Positions 1 through 8,718 are shown, counted from the first letter of the stretch. The stretch: 64,000 nt of DNA from JAFDVL01 sp963794955 (GCA_963794955.1 CAWCGF010000044.1:97850-161849); one strand, 5' to 3'. The notes: generated by a model not told the origin, from the sequence alone. Numbers and translations are program-made.

Positions 1-367
1 TGTAATACGGCTCCAAATCATGATACGAAATCGGCCACGCGGGCGACCTCCCGTCGTAATGTTTGAGCTCGCCGAAATCTTTTTCCCGAAAGCGAAACAG
101 AGCCGCGCCGTAAAACTTCGTATTGCCGCCGACATAGTAATTCGTGTGCGGATGGAGTGGCTTGCCCTGCTTGTCGTGCCAGACTTCCTTGGTGTTGTAT
201 TTGCCTTCGACATTGACGGCGCGTGATTCCCAATTATCTTTTTCGCGTGGCAGAAAGCCGCCGCGTTCGAGCAACAAAATCTTTTTGCCCGACGGCGCGA
301 GTTTGTGCGCGAGCGTGCCGCCGCCTGCACCCGTGCCGATGATGATGACGTCGTAGTGGTTTTGCAT
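1..367 (-). CDS. GMC-family FAD-dependent oxidoreductase, N-terminal part
   Basis: The minus strand reads from an ATG at 367 to the window edge without a stop, giving the first ~122 residues; the C-terminal part lies outside. Residues 4-20 form the dinucleotide-binding beta-alpha-beta start (HYDVIIIGTGAGGGT), followed by KILLLERGG, the acidic end of the second FAD-binding strand. Further on come NYYVGGNTKFYGAALFRFR and WPISYHDLEPYY, which match the FAD-contacting segments of glucose-methanol-choline oxidoreductases, enzymes that oxidise alcohols or sugars. A GAGGA ribosome-binding site lies about 8 bases upstream of the ATG. It is divergent from the lipid operon. The substrate cannot be told from this fragment. 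Confidence 0.82.
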   Translation of the reverse strand, partial: MQNHYDVIIIGTGAGGGTLAHKLAPSGKKILLLERGGFLPREKDNWESRAVNVEGKYNTKEVWHDKQGKPLHPHTNYYVGGNTKFYGAALFRFREKDFGELKHYDGRSPAWPISYHDLEPYY

Positions 368-421
368 TGCGTGATCCTCAGAAAGAATTGGTACAGCGCC
401 GCGTGCAGCATTGTACCCAAC

Positions 422-451
422 GTGACTCATAACAACTCTCGGCTGTATAAT
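422..451 (+). promoter_or_regulatory. Candidate sigma-70 promoter for the lipid operon
   Basis: A perfect TATAAT (446-451) is preceded, 18 bases upstream, by GTGACT (422-427), a 4/6 match to the -35 box. It lies in the divergent gap between the GMC oxidoreductase and the OlsB-like gene, about 110 bases before the latter's start. This is a motif match only. Confidence 0.35.
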
Positions 452-564
452 CCGTGTGTCTCTTGATTTATTCCCATAATGATTTTGGTTCTTTTCGCAC
501 CTGAGGAGTGCGGGGGAATAATTGCCTGCCTGATAGCGATTTATGCAGCGTAAAGGAGAAATGC

Positions 565-1380
565 ATGACGCTGATTGAAACCCTCAAATTGCTGACGCCC
601 ACTACCGCTTCCCCTTCGCGCGCACCCAAGCTGGAACTGCGCGAAGGCCGTTATTTATTGCGGTTCGCACAAACTACGCTGGACTTGGATGCCGCGTTGA
701 AGCTGCGCTTTGAGGTCTTCAATCTTGAGCTTGGAGAAGGATTGTCAGCGTCATTTCGCACGGGACGCGACCAGGACGAATTTGATGCGCAATGTCATCA
801 CTTGATCGTCGAAGAAGAGGAGACAGGCAGTGTCATTGGAACCTATCGCTTACAAACAAATGAAATGGCGGCTGCTGGCCATGGTTTTTACTCCGCAGGG
901 GAGTTTGCGCTGGCGCATCTGCCAAATGATGTTGTGCTAAACTCAATTGAGTTGGGGCGCGCCTGCATCGCGCCCGCGCATCGGCATACGAACGTCTTGT
1001 ATCTGCTGTGGAAGGGGATTGCGGCGTATGTGCTGCAAACGCGCAAACGCTACGTGTTTGGCTGTTGCTCATTGACCAGCCAGGACGCGCGCGCAGGCTG
1101 GGAGGTGATGGATCAATTGCGGCTCGGCGGGCATGTGCATCGGGAGTGGAGGGTGCCTGCGCAGCCAGGTTTTGTATGCGAAGTCGAAGACGATGACGCG
1201 TTGCTGGTGGAAGCGAAAATCCCGAAGCTTTTCCGTTCGTACCTGCGCTTCGGCGCGAAAGTTTGCTCGCTGCCAACGATAGATCGGCAATTCAAAACGA
1301 TTGATTACCTTGTGCTCATGGATTGTCACCAACTCAGTCCGGCGGCCTATCAAATGTTCTTTAGCAGCCGGAATAGCTAG
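565..1380 (+). CDS. OlsB-like GNAT N-acyltransferase (aminolipid synthesis)
   Basis: A protein of about 271 residues resembling the acyl-ACP-dependent N-acyltransferases (OlsB/hemolysin-type GNAT fold) that acylate ornithine or a related amino acid in the first step of aminolipid synthesis. Visible family features are the LRFEVFNLELGEG segment near residue 50, a DEFDAQCHHLIVEEE block, GTYRLQT, and the SIELGRACIAPAHR block that precedes the acyl-donor region. The start at 565 has AAAGGAG six bases upstream; an in-frame GTG at 508 has a poorer context. The gene is followed by a PlsC-type acyltransferase, matching the OlsB-then-OlsA order of ornithine lipid synthesis. The family assignment is from motif recognition; the amino acid substrate is inferred. 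Confidence 0.72.
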   Translation: MTLIETLKLLTPTTASPSRAPKLELREGRYLLRFAQTTLDLDAALKLRFEVFNLELGEGLSASFRTGRDQDEFDAQCHHLIVEEEETGSVIGTYRLQTNEMAAAGHGFYSAGEFALAHLPNDVVLNSIELGRACIAPAHRHTNVLYLLWKGIAAYVLQTRKRYVFGCCSLTSQDARAGWEVMDQLRLGGHVHREWRVPAQPGFVCEVEDDDALLVEAKIPKLFRSYLRFGAKVCSLPTIDRQFKTIDYLVLMDCHQLSPAAYQMFFSSRNS

Positions 1381-1390
1381 CCGTTTCTTT

Positions 1391-1470
1391 GTCGCGTAGC
1401 GACGCCTGAGTTTAGGCGGGGAGTTCAACGCACGTTGCGTGTGTCAGAATTCAGGCGTCGCTGACGCGAC
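1391..1470. repeat. Palindromic intergenic repeat, 19-bp arms
   Basis: The left arm at 1391-1409 (GTCGCGTAGCGACGCCTGA) is matched by its reverse complement at 1451-1470 with a single extra base. The loop itself contains a smaller palindrome (ACGCA-CGT-TGCGT). There is no T-tract, so a simple intrinsic terminator is unlikely. It may be a dispersed REP/MITE-like element or an mRNA-stabilising hairpin between the two acyltransferase genes. Confidence 0.7.
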
Positions 1471-1496
1471 ACGAGCCAATTTCTACGCGACAAAAC

Positions 1497-2312
1497 ATGC
1501 CGACACTCTCTGCCATCAATAAAGCCATTGCTTTTTCCCTCGCCACGATTGGTTTCTATTTACTTTGGTTGCTTGTCGCGCCGTTTGTCTTCCTCTTCGC
1601 CCAACCTCGACGGCGCTGGCGCAATTTCATCTTTCGCAACTGGGCACGAACAATTGTGACAGTTCTGGGAATAAAAATTCGCACCAACGCGATTGTACCC
1701 GTGACACCATTTTTCCTGGTATCGAATCATTTGAGTTACCTGGACATCGTCGTCCTTGCTTCTCAACTAGATTGTGTGTTCATTGCCAAACGTGAAGTCG
1801 GCGACTGGCCCGTGTTTGGGTGGCTGAGCCGCAGTATGAATACGATCTTCATTGATCGCCGACGTACCAGCGACATCCCGCGCGTTAATGTGCTGATCGC
1901 GGAAACCTTGCAGCGCGGGCAAAACATCGTGGTCTTTCCCGAAGGCACCAGCACGGCGGGCGCGGGCGTTCTGCCCTTTAAGCCAGGCTTGTTAGAACCG
2001 GCTGCGCGCGGGCATTTCCCGGTCGCCTATGCCAGTATCAGCTATCGCACGCCGCCCAACGAAACGCCCGCGCATTTGTCCGTCTGTTGGTGGGGCGCGA
2101 TGACGTTGCTGCCGCATCTGTGCGGCGTGTTTCAGTTGTCCTGGATTGAAGCAACTTTGACGTTTGGCGGGGAAACGTTGCAAGGAAGGGATCGTAAGGA
2201 ATTAGCAAACCGGCTACACGCTGCAGTCACCACAATTTTTACGCCATCAACTGTCACGGAGGTCGCATGCAATACTCAAACGCAACCATCAATCCTTCCA
2301 CTGAAATCCTGA
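1497..2312 (+). CDS. PlsC-type lysophospholipid/aminolipid acyltransferase
   Basis: A protein of 271 residues with an N-terminal membrane segment (about residues 10-35, rich in Leu/Phe/Val) and the PlsC/LPLAT catalytic blocks: NHLSYLD at about residue 78 (the NHX4D motif with catalytic His and Asp), FIDRRR at about 118, and VVFPEGTST at about 147 (the glycerol-phosphate-binding FPEGT block). It acts at the inner membrane, transferring an acyl group to a hydroxyl. Following an OlsB-like enzyme, it is most simply the OlsA-like second acyltransferase that completes a diacylated aminolipid, although general lysophosphatidate acylation is not excluded. Its 3' end overlaps the next gene by 46 bases. 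Confidence 0.85.
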   Translation: MPTLSAINKAIAFSLATIGFYLLWLLVAPFVFLFAQPRRRWRNFIFRNWARTIVTVLGIKIRTNAIVPVTPFFLVSNHLSYLDIVVLASQLDCVFIAKREVGDWPVFGWLSRSMNTIFIDRRRTSDIPRVNVLIAETLQRGQNIVVFPEGTSTAGAGVLPFKPGLLEPAARGHFPVAYASISYRTPPNETPAHLSVCWWGAMTLLPHLCGVFQLSWIEATLTFGGETLQGRDRKELANRLHAAVTTIFTPSTVTEVACNTQTQPSILPLKS

Positions 2313-2842
2313 TCGCCGAAAACATCAAAGTCCTGCGCGATGCGCAGAAGCTGCTCGAACGCATGGCTGATCGCAATTACACCGAAGTGGATGCACCAAC
2401 GTTCAGCAGCAGTGTCGGTGGTCAGTTGCGCCATTGCCTCGACTTTTATCAATGCTTCCTCACGGGCGTCAAAAATGGCAAAGTGGATTATGACCTCCGC
2501 GAACGCGACGAGGTTACCGAAAACAGTCGCGCACACGCGCTTGAGCGCATCACGACGACCACCGAATTACTCTGGAAACTATCCTTCGTCGAAGATCACG
2601 CCGCATTGTGGGTCAAGCAGGATTCACCCTATTGGAGCACATCTTCGTTGCGGCGCGAACTGCAATTTTTGCTCAGCCATCTGGTACATCATCAAGCATT
2701 GATAGCCGTGATGTTACGGTTGCAGGGCTTTGTGCCGAACGACGAATATGGCGTTGCGCCCGCAACGCTGGAGCATCGTAGCTCGCGTAATATATTGGGG
2801 GAGCAGCGGCAGCGGCAACCGCGCTTGTCTATGGTGTTGTGA
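2267..2842 (+). CDS. DinB-like four-helix-bundle protein
   Basis: A 191-residue, mostly helical protein. GGQLRHCLDFYQCFL (about residues 50-64) and LLSHLVHHQALIAVMLRLQG (about 130-149) carry the well-separated histidines that form the metal site in the DinB/YfiT superfamily. Members include thiol-dependent S-transferases and proteins of unknown role. It overlaps the preceding PlsC gene by 46 bases and ends in a GTGA overlap with the following fusion gene, so it is almost certainly translated within the same operon. Its function in lipid metabolism is unknown. The last 25 residues are basic and low in structure. Confidence 0.62.
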   Translation: MQYSNATINPSTEILIAENIKVLRDAQKLLERMADRNYTEVDAPTFSSSVGGQLRHCLDFYQCFLTGVKNGKVDYDLRERDEVTENSRAHALERITTTTELLWKLSFVEDHAALWVKQDSPYWSTSSLRRELQFLLSHLVHHQALIAVMLRLQGFVPNDEYGVAPATLEHRSSRNILGEQRQRQPRLSMVL

Positions 2843-5472
2843 GCGAAATCCGTTATCATCCCTCGCCAATGGCAAATCCACTTACAGCCACAAGCAAACC
2901 ACGCCGCCGTTGGTGGCTCTGGCTGCTTGTGGCATATCTGTTTTTGCTGTTGGCTTCTCATCTTGTGCGTGGAAGACAACAGCGGGGAATGTCCATCTCC
3001 CTCCCATATCAAGTGACGGTGCAAGCGGTCGAGGGAGAGCGGAGCCTTCCTCAGCCGGTCAGCATTGCGTATCAAACATTTCAATCTACCACCGACAACA
3101 CGCGCCCGGTGCTGGTGCTCTTGCACGGCAGCCCTGGACAGGGCAACGATTTCGCGCGACTTGCACCCGCCTTGGCCGCGTACCATCGCCTGATCGCGCC
3201 TGATCTGCTGGGCTTTGGCGCTTCGACCCACGCTGTGCCGGATTATGCCATTCGGGCACAGGCGCGCTATGTGTTGCAGTGGCTGGATCAACTGCACCTC
3301 CAGCGCGCGCATTTCGTTGGCTTCAGTATGGGCGGCGGCGTGGCGCTGAATCTCGCCGACATCGCGCCGGAGCGTGTTGCTTCGCTCACGTTGCTGTCGG
3401 CGCTTGGTGTGCAGGAAATGGAACTGCTTGGCGAATATCATTTGAATCACGCGCTTCACGGTATCCAGCTTGCCGGGCTGTGGGGCTTGTCCGAACTGAC
3501 GCCGCATTTCGGGGGCTTTGATGGCTCGATGTTGAGTCTCGCATACGCGCGCAACTTTTACGATTCCGATCAACGACCGTTGCGTGACATCCTGCAACGC
3601 TACAATGGCCCGTTGCAGATCATTCACGGGCAGCAGGATTTTTTAGTTCCTGCCGAAGCTGCGTGCGAACATCATCGCCTTGTGCCACAAAGTGAATTGC
3701 ACTTGCTCGACAGCGATCATTTTATGGTTTTCCGCCCAGGCTCACCGGTTGCATCGTTGCTGCAGGATTTTATTGTGCGCGTTGAGCGAGGCGCAGCGAA
3801 AACCCGTGCTAAGGCAGAGCCTGCCCGCCTAGCGCAGGCCGCGCTACCTTTCGATCCTACGCATTTACCCAAAGCGATGGGCGTTACGGCACTCGTGTTA
3901 TTGCTGCTTATCATCGTTGCTACCTTTGTGACGGAAGACCTGACCACGATTAGCGTCGGCGTGATGGTGGCGCAAGGCCGCATAGATTTTTTGTTCGGCA
4001 CTCTCGCGTGCTTTCTCGGCATTTTCATTGGTGACATTTTGCTTTACCTCGCCGGGCGTTATCTGGGGCGTCCCGCCGTCGCACACGCGCCGCTCAAGTG
4101 GTTTGTGAGTGACAAAGCCGTTGCGAAAAGTTCCGGCTGGTTTGCACGGCAAGGTGTGAAAGTGATTTTGGCCAGTCGCTTTGTGCCCGGCGCACGCTTG
4201 CCGACATATTTCGCTGCCGGCTTGCTGCGCACAAAATTCTGGTGGTTCACATTTTACTTTGCGCTGGCCTGCGCGGTGTGGACGCCGTTGCTGGTCGGGC
4301 TGTCAGCGTGGCTCGGCGAAGAAGCCATCAAGCGAGTATACTTCGGGCCGCAGCATTTTTGGCTGCGCGGCGTGCTGCTTAGTATTGTGCTGCTGTTGCT
4401 TATCAAGCTGTTGCTACGCTTGTTCACGTGGCGCGGACGCCGAAGGTTATTGAGTCAATGGCGACGCTTGACGCGCTGGGAGTTCTGGCCGATGTGGGCC
4501 TTTTATCCGCCCGTCGTTTGCTACATCGCTTATCTCGCACTCAAATATCGCAGCCTGACTTTATTCACTGTCTGCAATCCCGCACTTCCGGCCAGCGGTT
4601 TTGTCGGCGAATCGAAGGCACAAATTTTGCACGGCTTACGCCACGCGGCGGAATTTATTCCGCGCTATCAACTCCTTCCAGCTTCAAGCAATTCTGACGA
4701 ACGCGTTGCGCAAGCCAGGCAGTTTCTCCACACGCAGCAACTCGCCTATCCAATCGTCCTCAAACCCGATGTCGGAGAGCGGGGCAACGGTGTACAGGTA
4801 ATTCGCTCCGACGAACAACTCGCACAATATTTGCAAGCCTGCGCGCACGACACGATCCTCCAGGAATATGCGCCGGGCGCAGAGTTCGGCGTGTTTTATT
4901 ACCGCTACCCGGAGGAAGCACGGGGGCATATCTTTTCCATCACTAAGAAGAAATTCCCCGTCATCACGGGCGATGGCAAAAGCACGCTGGAGCAATTGAT
5001 TTGGGAGGACGAGCGCGCCGTTTGTATGGCGCAGTTTTATTGTGACAAGCAAGGCGACCGGTTATGGGATGTGCCGCAGGCCGGCGCGCAAATTCAACTC
5101 GTCGAAATTGGGGCACATTCCAAAGGCACGATTTTTTTGGATGGGATGCATTACAAAACCGCAGCTTTGGAAAGGGCGATTGACCGTCTCTGTCACAACT
5201 TTGCGGGCTTTTACTTTGGGCGTTTTGACCTGCGCGTACCTTCGGTGGAAGCTTTGCAACAAGGCCGGGATTTCAAAATCATCGAACTTAATGGGGTGAC
5301 CTCGGAAGCAACCAGTATCTACGATCCGAAGAATAGCGTGTTTGCTGCCTATCGCGTGTTGTGCGAACAATGGCGTATCGCCTTTGCCATTGCTGCCAAA
5401 AACCGGGAACGGGGCAGCCAGCCCACCTCTTTTCGCGCTCTGCTCAGGCTCATCCGAGAATCTGTTTGGTGA
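2839..5472 (+). CDS. Alpha/beta hydrolase - DedA (VTT) - ATP-grasp fusion protein
   Basis: An 877-residue membrane protein with three modules. An N-terminal membrane anchor (about 24-42) is followed by an alpha/beta hydrolase, with nucleophile elbow GFSMGG at about 162, acid HGQQDFLV at about 264 and catalytic His DSDHF at about 293. A multi-spanning DedA/SNARE-associated (VTT) domain covers about 350-550, with the family-like FIGDILLYLAGRYLGR and ASRFVPGARLPTYFAAG. The C-terminal ATP-grasp-like domain covers about 590-860, with YPIVLKPDVGERGNGV and the metal-ligand segment FKIIELNGVTSEA. The GTG start at 2839 overlaps the upstream stop (GTGA); an in-frame ATG at 2869 is the alternative. Each module is recognisable from motifs. 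Its function, perhaps ligation or remodelling and movement of a lipid head group, is inference. Confidence 0.78.
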   Translation: MSEIRYHPSPMANPLTATSKPRRRWWLWLLVAYLFLLLASHLVRGRQQRGMSISLPYQVTVQAVEGERSLPQPVSIAYQTFQSTTDNTRPVLVLLHGSPGQGNDFARLAPALAAYHRLIAPDLLGFGASTHAVPDYAIRAQARYVLQWLDQLHLQRAHFVGFSMGGGVALNLADIAPERVASLTLLSALGVQEMELLGEYHLNHALHGIQLAGLWGLSELTPHFGGFDGSMLSLAYARNFYDSDQRPLRDILQRYNGPLQIIHGQQDFLVPAEAACEHHRLVPQSELHLLDSDHFMVFRPGSPVASLLQDFIVRVERGAAKTRAKAEPARLAQAALPFDPTHLPKAMGVTALVLLLLIIVATFVTEDLTTISVGVMVAQGRIDFLFGTLACFLGIFIGDILLYLAGRYLGRPAVAHAPLKWFVSDKAVAKSSGWFARQGVKVILASRFVPGARLPTYFAAGLLRTKFWWFTFYFALACAVWTPLLVGLSAWLGEEAIKRVYFGPQHFWLRGVLLSIVLLLLIKLLLRLFTWRGRRRLLSQWRRLTRWEFWPMWAFYPPVVCYIAYLALKYRSLTLFTVCNPALPASGFVGESKAQILHGLRHAAEFIPRYQLLPASSNSDERVAQARQFLHTQQLAYPIVLKPDVGERGNGVQVIRSDEQLAQYLQACAHDTILQEYAPGAEFGVFYYRYPEEARGHIFSITKKKFPVITGDGKSTLEQLIWEDERAVCMAQFYCDKQGDRLWDVPQAGAQIQLVEIGAHSKGTIFLDGMHYKTAALERAIDRLCHNFAGFYFGRFDLRVPSVEALQQGRDFKIIELNGVTSEATSIYDPKNSVFAAYRVLCEQWRIAFAIAAKNRERGSQPTSFRALLRLIRESVW

Positions 5473-5499
5473 GGCAATCTTGCGCCGCTCCGCGATGAA

Positions 5500-5551
5500 G
5501 GGAAAGAGCGCAAGCGTGACCGTACGGCTCTTCACGCTTGCGCTCTTTCCC
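5500..5551. terminator. Long perfect hairpin after the lipid operon
   Basis: Arms at 5500-5519 (GGGAAAGAGCGCAAGCGTGA) and 5532-5551 are exact reverse complements around a 12-base loop. It starts 27 bases after the stop of the fusion gene and probably ends that transcript. There is no clear T-run, so it could also be a REP-like element. Confidence 0.55.
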
Positions 5552-5590
5552 ACACCTTGGCCGCCCCTCCTGAATAATCTGACAATCAGT

Positions 5591-5619
5591 TTGACAGTAT
5601 CCGAAACTATTGCTATTGT
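5591..5619 (+). promoter_or_regulatory. Candidate sigma-70 promoter upstream of the EPS operon
   Basis: TTGACA (5591-5596), a 17-base spacer and TATTGT (5614-5619). The -35 is perfect and the -10 is 4/6. It would give a leader of about 515 bases before the first EPS gene, long enough for regulation. Motif match only. Confidence 0.4.
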
Positions 5620-6139
5620 GCGCGCTGAGCGGATACCCCAAATAAATTGATTTTGCCAGAGCAACAAAGTTGCCAGATGTGGAAACTGCGGAGCCAGCGG
5701 TTTGGGTTTTTGATCGCGGCTGCGCAAATTGAGCAGAGTCAGGGTACCTGAGAATCTGTTACAAAATTGACAAGTGGTTAATTCATAAACTTTGAACCGA
5801 AAAAGCAGAGTAGTAGTGGTCAGCCTAAGACCCGATGGTAGCTTCCCCGTGCTATCAAAATTCCCATCTGAGGGAATTTGTGTCGTGTTGGGGCGGCAGC
5901 GACATCAGGAATAATTTCAACATTATTACCTGACAGCACATCCAATTTAGTACCATCCGGCGAGGGGTTAAAAATCTCTCCACTTCTCAAGAACGCCAGG
6001 ACGAGAGCGGATTCGTTGCGTGGATAACGATTGAGCGCGCGTCCAGTGAACTTGTTCCTACCACCAACTGATACTTCATTGCGTTTCCGGTCTCAAAGTA
6101 CATTAGATTTCGCGTTTATACCTTGAGGTAGGAGTCGCA

Positions 6140-7675
6140 ATGCCGGTTGATAGACCCCACAATCAGGTTGAGCCAGTTCGTCCACTGGCCTTGCTTAGGC
6201 AATTGGGAACGATTGTCCGCGCACATAAGTGGTTGGCCTTGCTGTTACTGTTGGGGGTTGTCACGACAGGCCTGCTACTCACCATACAAAGTGCGCCGGT
6301 TTATGAATCCGCCATCAAAGTCCTGGTTTCGCGTGAGCGTGTAGACCCGCGTATTAGCGCCGGTTCAGTTAGCGGCGACTTACCTCGCCCGGAAATTGCC
6401 GAAGAAGAATTTAACTCGGAATTAGAAATTATTCGCAGCCGCGAAGTGATTGAGGCGGTTGTGGATGAACTAGGGCTGGACAAGCGCCCAGAACCTGGGG
6501 CTGGGCCGTTAGGGCCTGCGCGTAAGCTCTATCGGCAGATGTTTCGTCAGCCTGAAACGTCGCTGCGGGAACGTGTGGTCAGGGAGGTGTCCGAAAGTCT
6601 GGAAGCGGTCTCGGTCAGAAAATCGCGCATCATCATCGTCACCTATCACGATCAAGACCCGGAACGTGCCGCACGCCTGCTGAATACCCTCTATCAAAAA
6701 TATGCCGAGCATCATTTGAGCCTGCATGGGACAGGGAAGGCGGCCACGGTTTTTGAGAGCGAGGCCGCCGCCTTTCGGGAAAAGCTGGAGGTGGCGACGG
6801 AGGCCGTCAAACGGTTTGATGGGAGGAATGGCATGGTGGACGCCACGGCGCAGAAAGACATCCTGCTCCGACAATATTACGAAGCGCAGAGCCTGTCGAA
6901 TACTGCCCAGACCGAACGCATTGAGTTGGAGCAACGGTTAGCCGCACTCCAGCAGCAGTTAGCCGCGCAACCAGAGCGCATTGAAACCGGCACCATCACC
7001 CGCTATGCGGTGGCGCTGGATAAGATGAAGGAAGAACTGCTGTCGCTGGAGTTACAACGCACGCAACTGGTCCAGAAATACCAACCCGGGGCGCGCTACA
7101 TCCGCGAAATCGAGCAGCGCATTGCCCAGGCCAAAGAGGCAGTCGCGCGTGAAGAAAAGAATCCGCCGCAAGAGCATTCCTTCGCTCTCAACGACATTCA
7201 TCGTCGTTTGCAGAATGATGTTCTCAGTACGCAAGCAACGCTGGCGACGGTGCAGGAACGCGAAAAGCGACTGGGGGCGTTGGTGACGCAATATCGCACG
7301 CGGCTGCTGGAGGTGGATCGTCACGGCTTTGAAAAAGGGGAACTGGAACGAGAGCGAACCATTAACGAGGAAGCCTGGCTGCTGTATCAGAAAAAAGCGC
7401 AGGAAGCGGGCATTACCAAAGCGCTCAATAAGAACAAAGTCGTTAATGTCAGTTTGGCCGAAGCGGCGCATGCCTCGACCCGACCGATTAGCCCGAAACC
7501 CCTCGTTAACTTCGCCGTTCTTTTGGTGATCGGGGGGCTGGCGGGAGTCGCAGGTGCCTTGCTGGTAGAAAAAGCCAATCCACGTTTGCGCAGCGAGGCG
7601 CAAGTGCGACAACGCTACAAAAGTCGTATCCTGGCACGTCTTTCTGAGGTCGCCAGCACGCAGGTGGATCATTGA
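6140..7675 (+). CDS. Wzz/GumC-type polysaccharide chain-length/co-polymerase protein
   Basis: A 511-residue inner-membrane protein with the Wzz plan: a first membrane segment at about 32-52, a large periplasmic part and a second membrane segment at about 458-478. RPISPKPLVNF just before the last segment is the proline-rich Wzz signature. The periplasmic part contains long heptad-rich coiled coils (about 215-400), including LEQRLAALQQQLAAQPERIE, typical of GumC/exopolysaccharide co-polymerases. It controls chain length and export in Wzx/Wzy-dependent synthesis and usually partners a BY-kinase, which is the next gene. GGTAGGAG lies just before the ATG. Confidence 0.9.
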   Translation: MPVDRPHNQVEPVRPLALLRQLGTIVRAHKWLALLLLLGVVTTGLLLTIQSAPVYESAIKVLVSRERVDPRISAGSVSGDLPRPEIAEEEFNSELEIIRSREVIEAVVDELGLDKRPEPGAGPLGPARKLYRQMFRQPETSLRERVVREVSESLEAVSVRKSRIIIVTYHDQDPERAARLLNTLYQKYAEHHLSLHGTGKAATVFESEAAAFREKLEVATEAVKRFDGRNGMVDATAQKDILLRQYYEAQSLSNTAQTERIELEQRLAALQQQLAAQPERIETGTITRYAVALDKMKEELLSLELQRTQLVQKYQPGARYIREIEQRIAQAKEAVAREEKNPPQEHSFALNDIHRRLQNDVLSTQATLATVQEREKRLGALVTQYRTRLLEVDRHGFEKGELERERTINEEAWLLYQKKAQEAGITKALNKNKVVNVSLAEAAHASTRPISPKPLVNFAVLLVIGGLAGVAGALLVEKANPRLRSEAQVRQRYKSRILARLSEVASTQVDH

Positions 7676-7706
7676 AAGGGGAAAGCGCGCGCAGGGTAGC
7701 AAGCTT

Positions 7707-8510
7707 ATGTTGGAAGCATCTGAAAAATTGATCTCTTCACCGTTAGCCGCGCCAGCCTGCGAGCTGCGTGACTTTGATGTGGAGCAATGCGTGGAAGCGA
7801 TGTTTCAGCCCTGGACGACTGCTGCCTCTGTCGCCGGGCACGAGCACCGGGCAGTGCAGGCGCGGTTCAATCCGATGATCTCCACCCGTCCTGCGGGCGC
7901 GCCCTGGTTGCCGCCGCTCCCACGCGAGTTGCAGCAGGAATTGCTCGAACTTTGTAGCGAGATCAGGCAAGCCACTAGGTTACAGCCCCTCCAGACGCTC
8001 CTGATTTGCGGGGTGGAAGCAGGTGTGGGAGCCAGTTTTGTGGCGCGGTGCCTCAGTGGTTCGCTCGCGGAATTCAGGCAGCTTCGCATTGCCTTGTTGA
8101 CAGTTGTTAGTGCGCCCATCGCCAATGGCAGCAGCCAACGCGCGGCGGGGGGGCCGGGGGCTTTGCTGCGGCGCGATGTGGATTATTTGCTCTTTCGGAC
8201 AGAACGTCCCAATTTAATGGAAATTGCCTCGGTGCAGGGGGACGTAACCCTGACGGATTTGCTGTGCGGTGCCCAAATGTCTGTTGCCCTGCAGCAATTG
8301 AAGCGGGAATTTGATTTTATTGTGATAGACACGCCAACAGTGACGCTGCACGCAGAAGTCGCTTTGCTGGCAGCGATGCTGGATGGCGTAATTTTGGTGG
8401 CGCAGCAACATGCGACGTCACTGCGACGAATGGATCAAGCCTATCATCGTCTGGGCAAGGTACAGGCGAATGTTTTAGGGATTGTACTTAATCGGCAGCA
8501 AAGAATTTGA
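7707..8510 (+). CDS. BY-kinase/CpsD-like P-loop protein, degenerate
   Basis: A 267-residue protein in the position of the cytoplasmic tyrosine kinase that partners Wzz. The Walker A equivalent reads GVEAGVGASFVA (about residues 101-112): the conserved Lys of the GxGKS/T loop is Ala, so normal ATP binding is doubtful. The Walker B/DxP block FDFIVIDTPTVTLHAEV is well preserved at about 203-219, as is DGVILVAQ after it. There is no C-terminal tyrosine cluster. I infer a MinD/BY-kinase-fold protein that regulates Wzz rather than an active kinase. It sits 31 bases after wzz. Confidence 0.7.
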   Translation: MLEASEKLISSPLAAPACELRDFDVEQCVEAMFQPWTTAASVAGHEHRAVQARFNPMISTRPAGAPWLPPLPRELQQELLELCSEIRQATRLQPLQTLLICGVEAGVGASFVARCLSGSLAEFRQLRIALLTVVSAPIANGSSQRAAGGPGALLRRDVDYLLFRTERPNLMEIASVQGDVTLTDLLCGAQMSVALQQLKREFDFIVIDTPTVTLHAEVALLAAMLDGVILVAQQHATSLRRMDQAYHRLGKVQANVLGIVLNRQQRI

Positions 8511-8718
8511 TGTCCCGGCAGCCACAAATTCACCACGAGATAGACCTCTTAACGATTAGCTAATTTTTGTAGACGAAGATTAATCATCAGCTTTGGTGTC
8601 TCTGGTCATAATCGCAGATTTTGATCCTCGGAGGATTGTTGTCTGTGATCCCCACTTGACCTTCCGGCAGGATGTCACAGCTTTTATTGATGGGGTATGG
8701 ACAGGGAGGGAGACCCTT

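Larger units (their letters stand above)
5473..6139. other. 667-bp intergenic region before the EPS operon
   Basis: No convincing gene is seen here. The region holds a 20-bp-arm hairpin right after the fusion gene, a candidate promoter at 5591-5619 and an AT-rich stretch around 5755-5960. It ends in a GGTAGGAG ribosome-binding site for the first EPS gene. A minus-strand open stretch at about 5830-6090 has no start codon. Confidence 0.6.

Noticed and set aside
508..564. GTG start 57 bases upstream for the OlsB-like protein
   Set aside because: ATG 565 has a much better ribosome-binding site and the extra residues are not family-like.
2692..3627. Long minus-strand open frame (311 codons) antisense to the DinB/hydrolase genes
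   Set aside because: Composition is typical of a shadow frame; the plus-strand genes have clear motifs and coupled starts.
5062..5727. 221-codon minus-strand open frame over the ATP-grasp end
   Set aside because: It lies antisense to a well-supported domain, has low-complexity composition and no family motif.
5767..5791. TTGACA at 5767 as a second EPS promoter
   Set aside because: The best -10-like sequence is at a 13-base spacing, too short for a usual sigma-70 promoter.
5830..6090. Minus-strand open stretch of about 85 codons
   Set aside because: No start codon, no recognisable domain and no ribosome-binding site; probably chance or a very old remnant.
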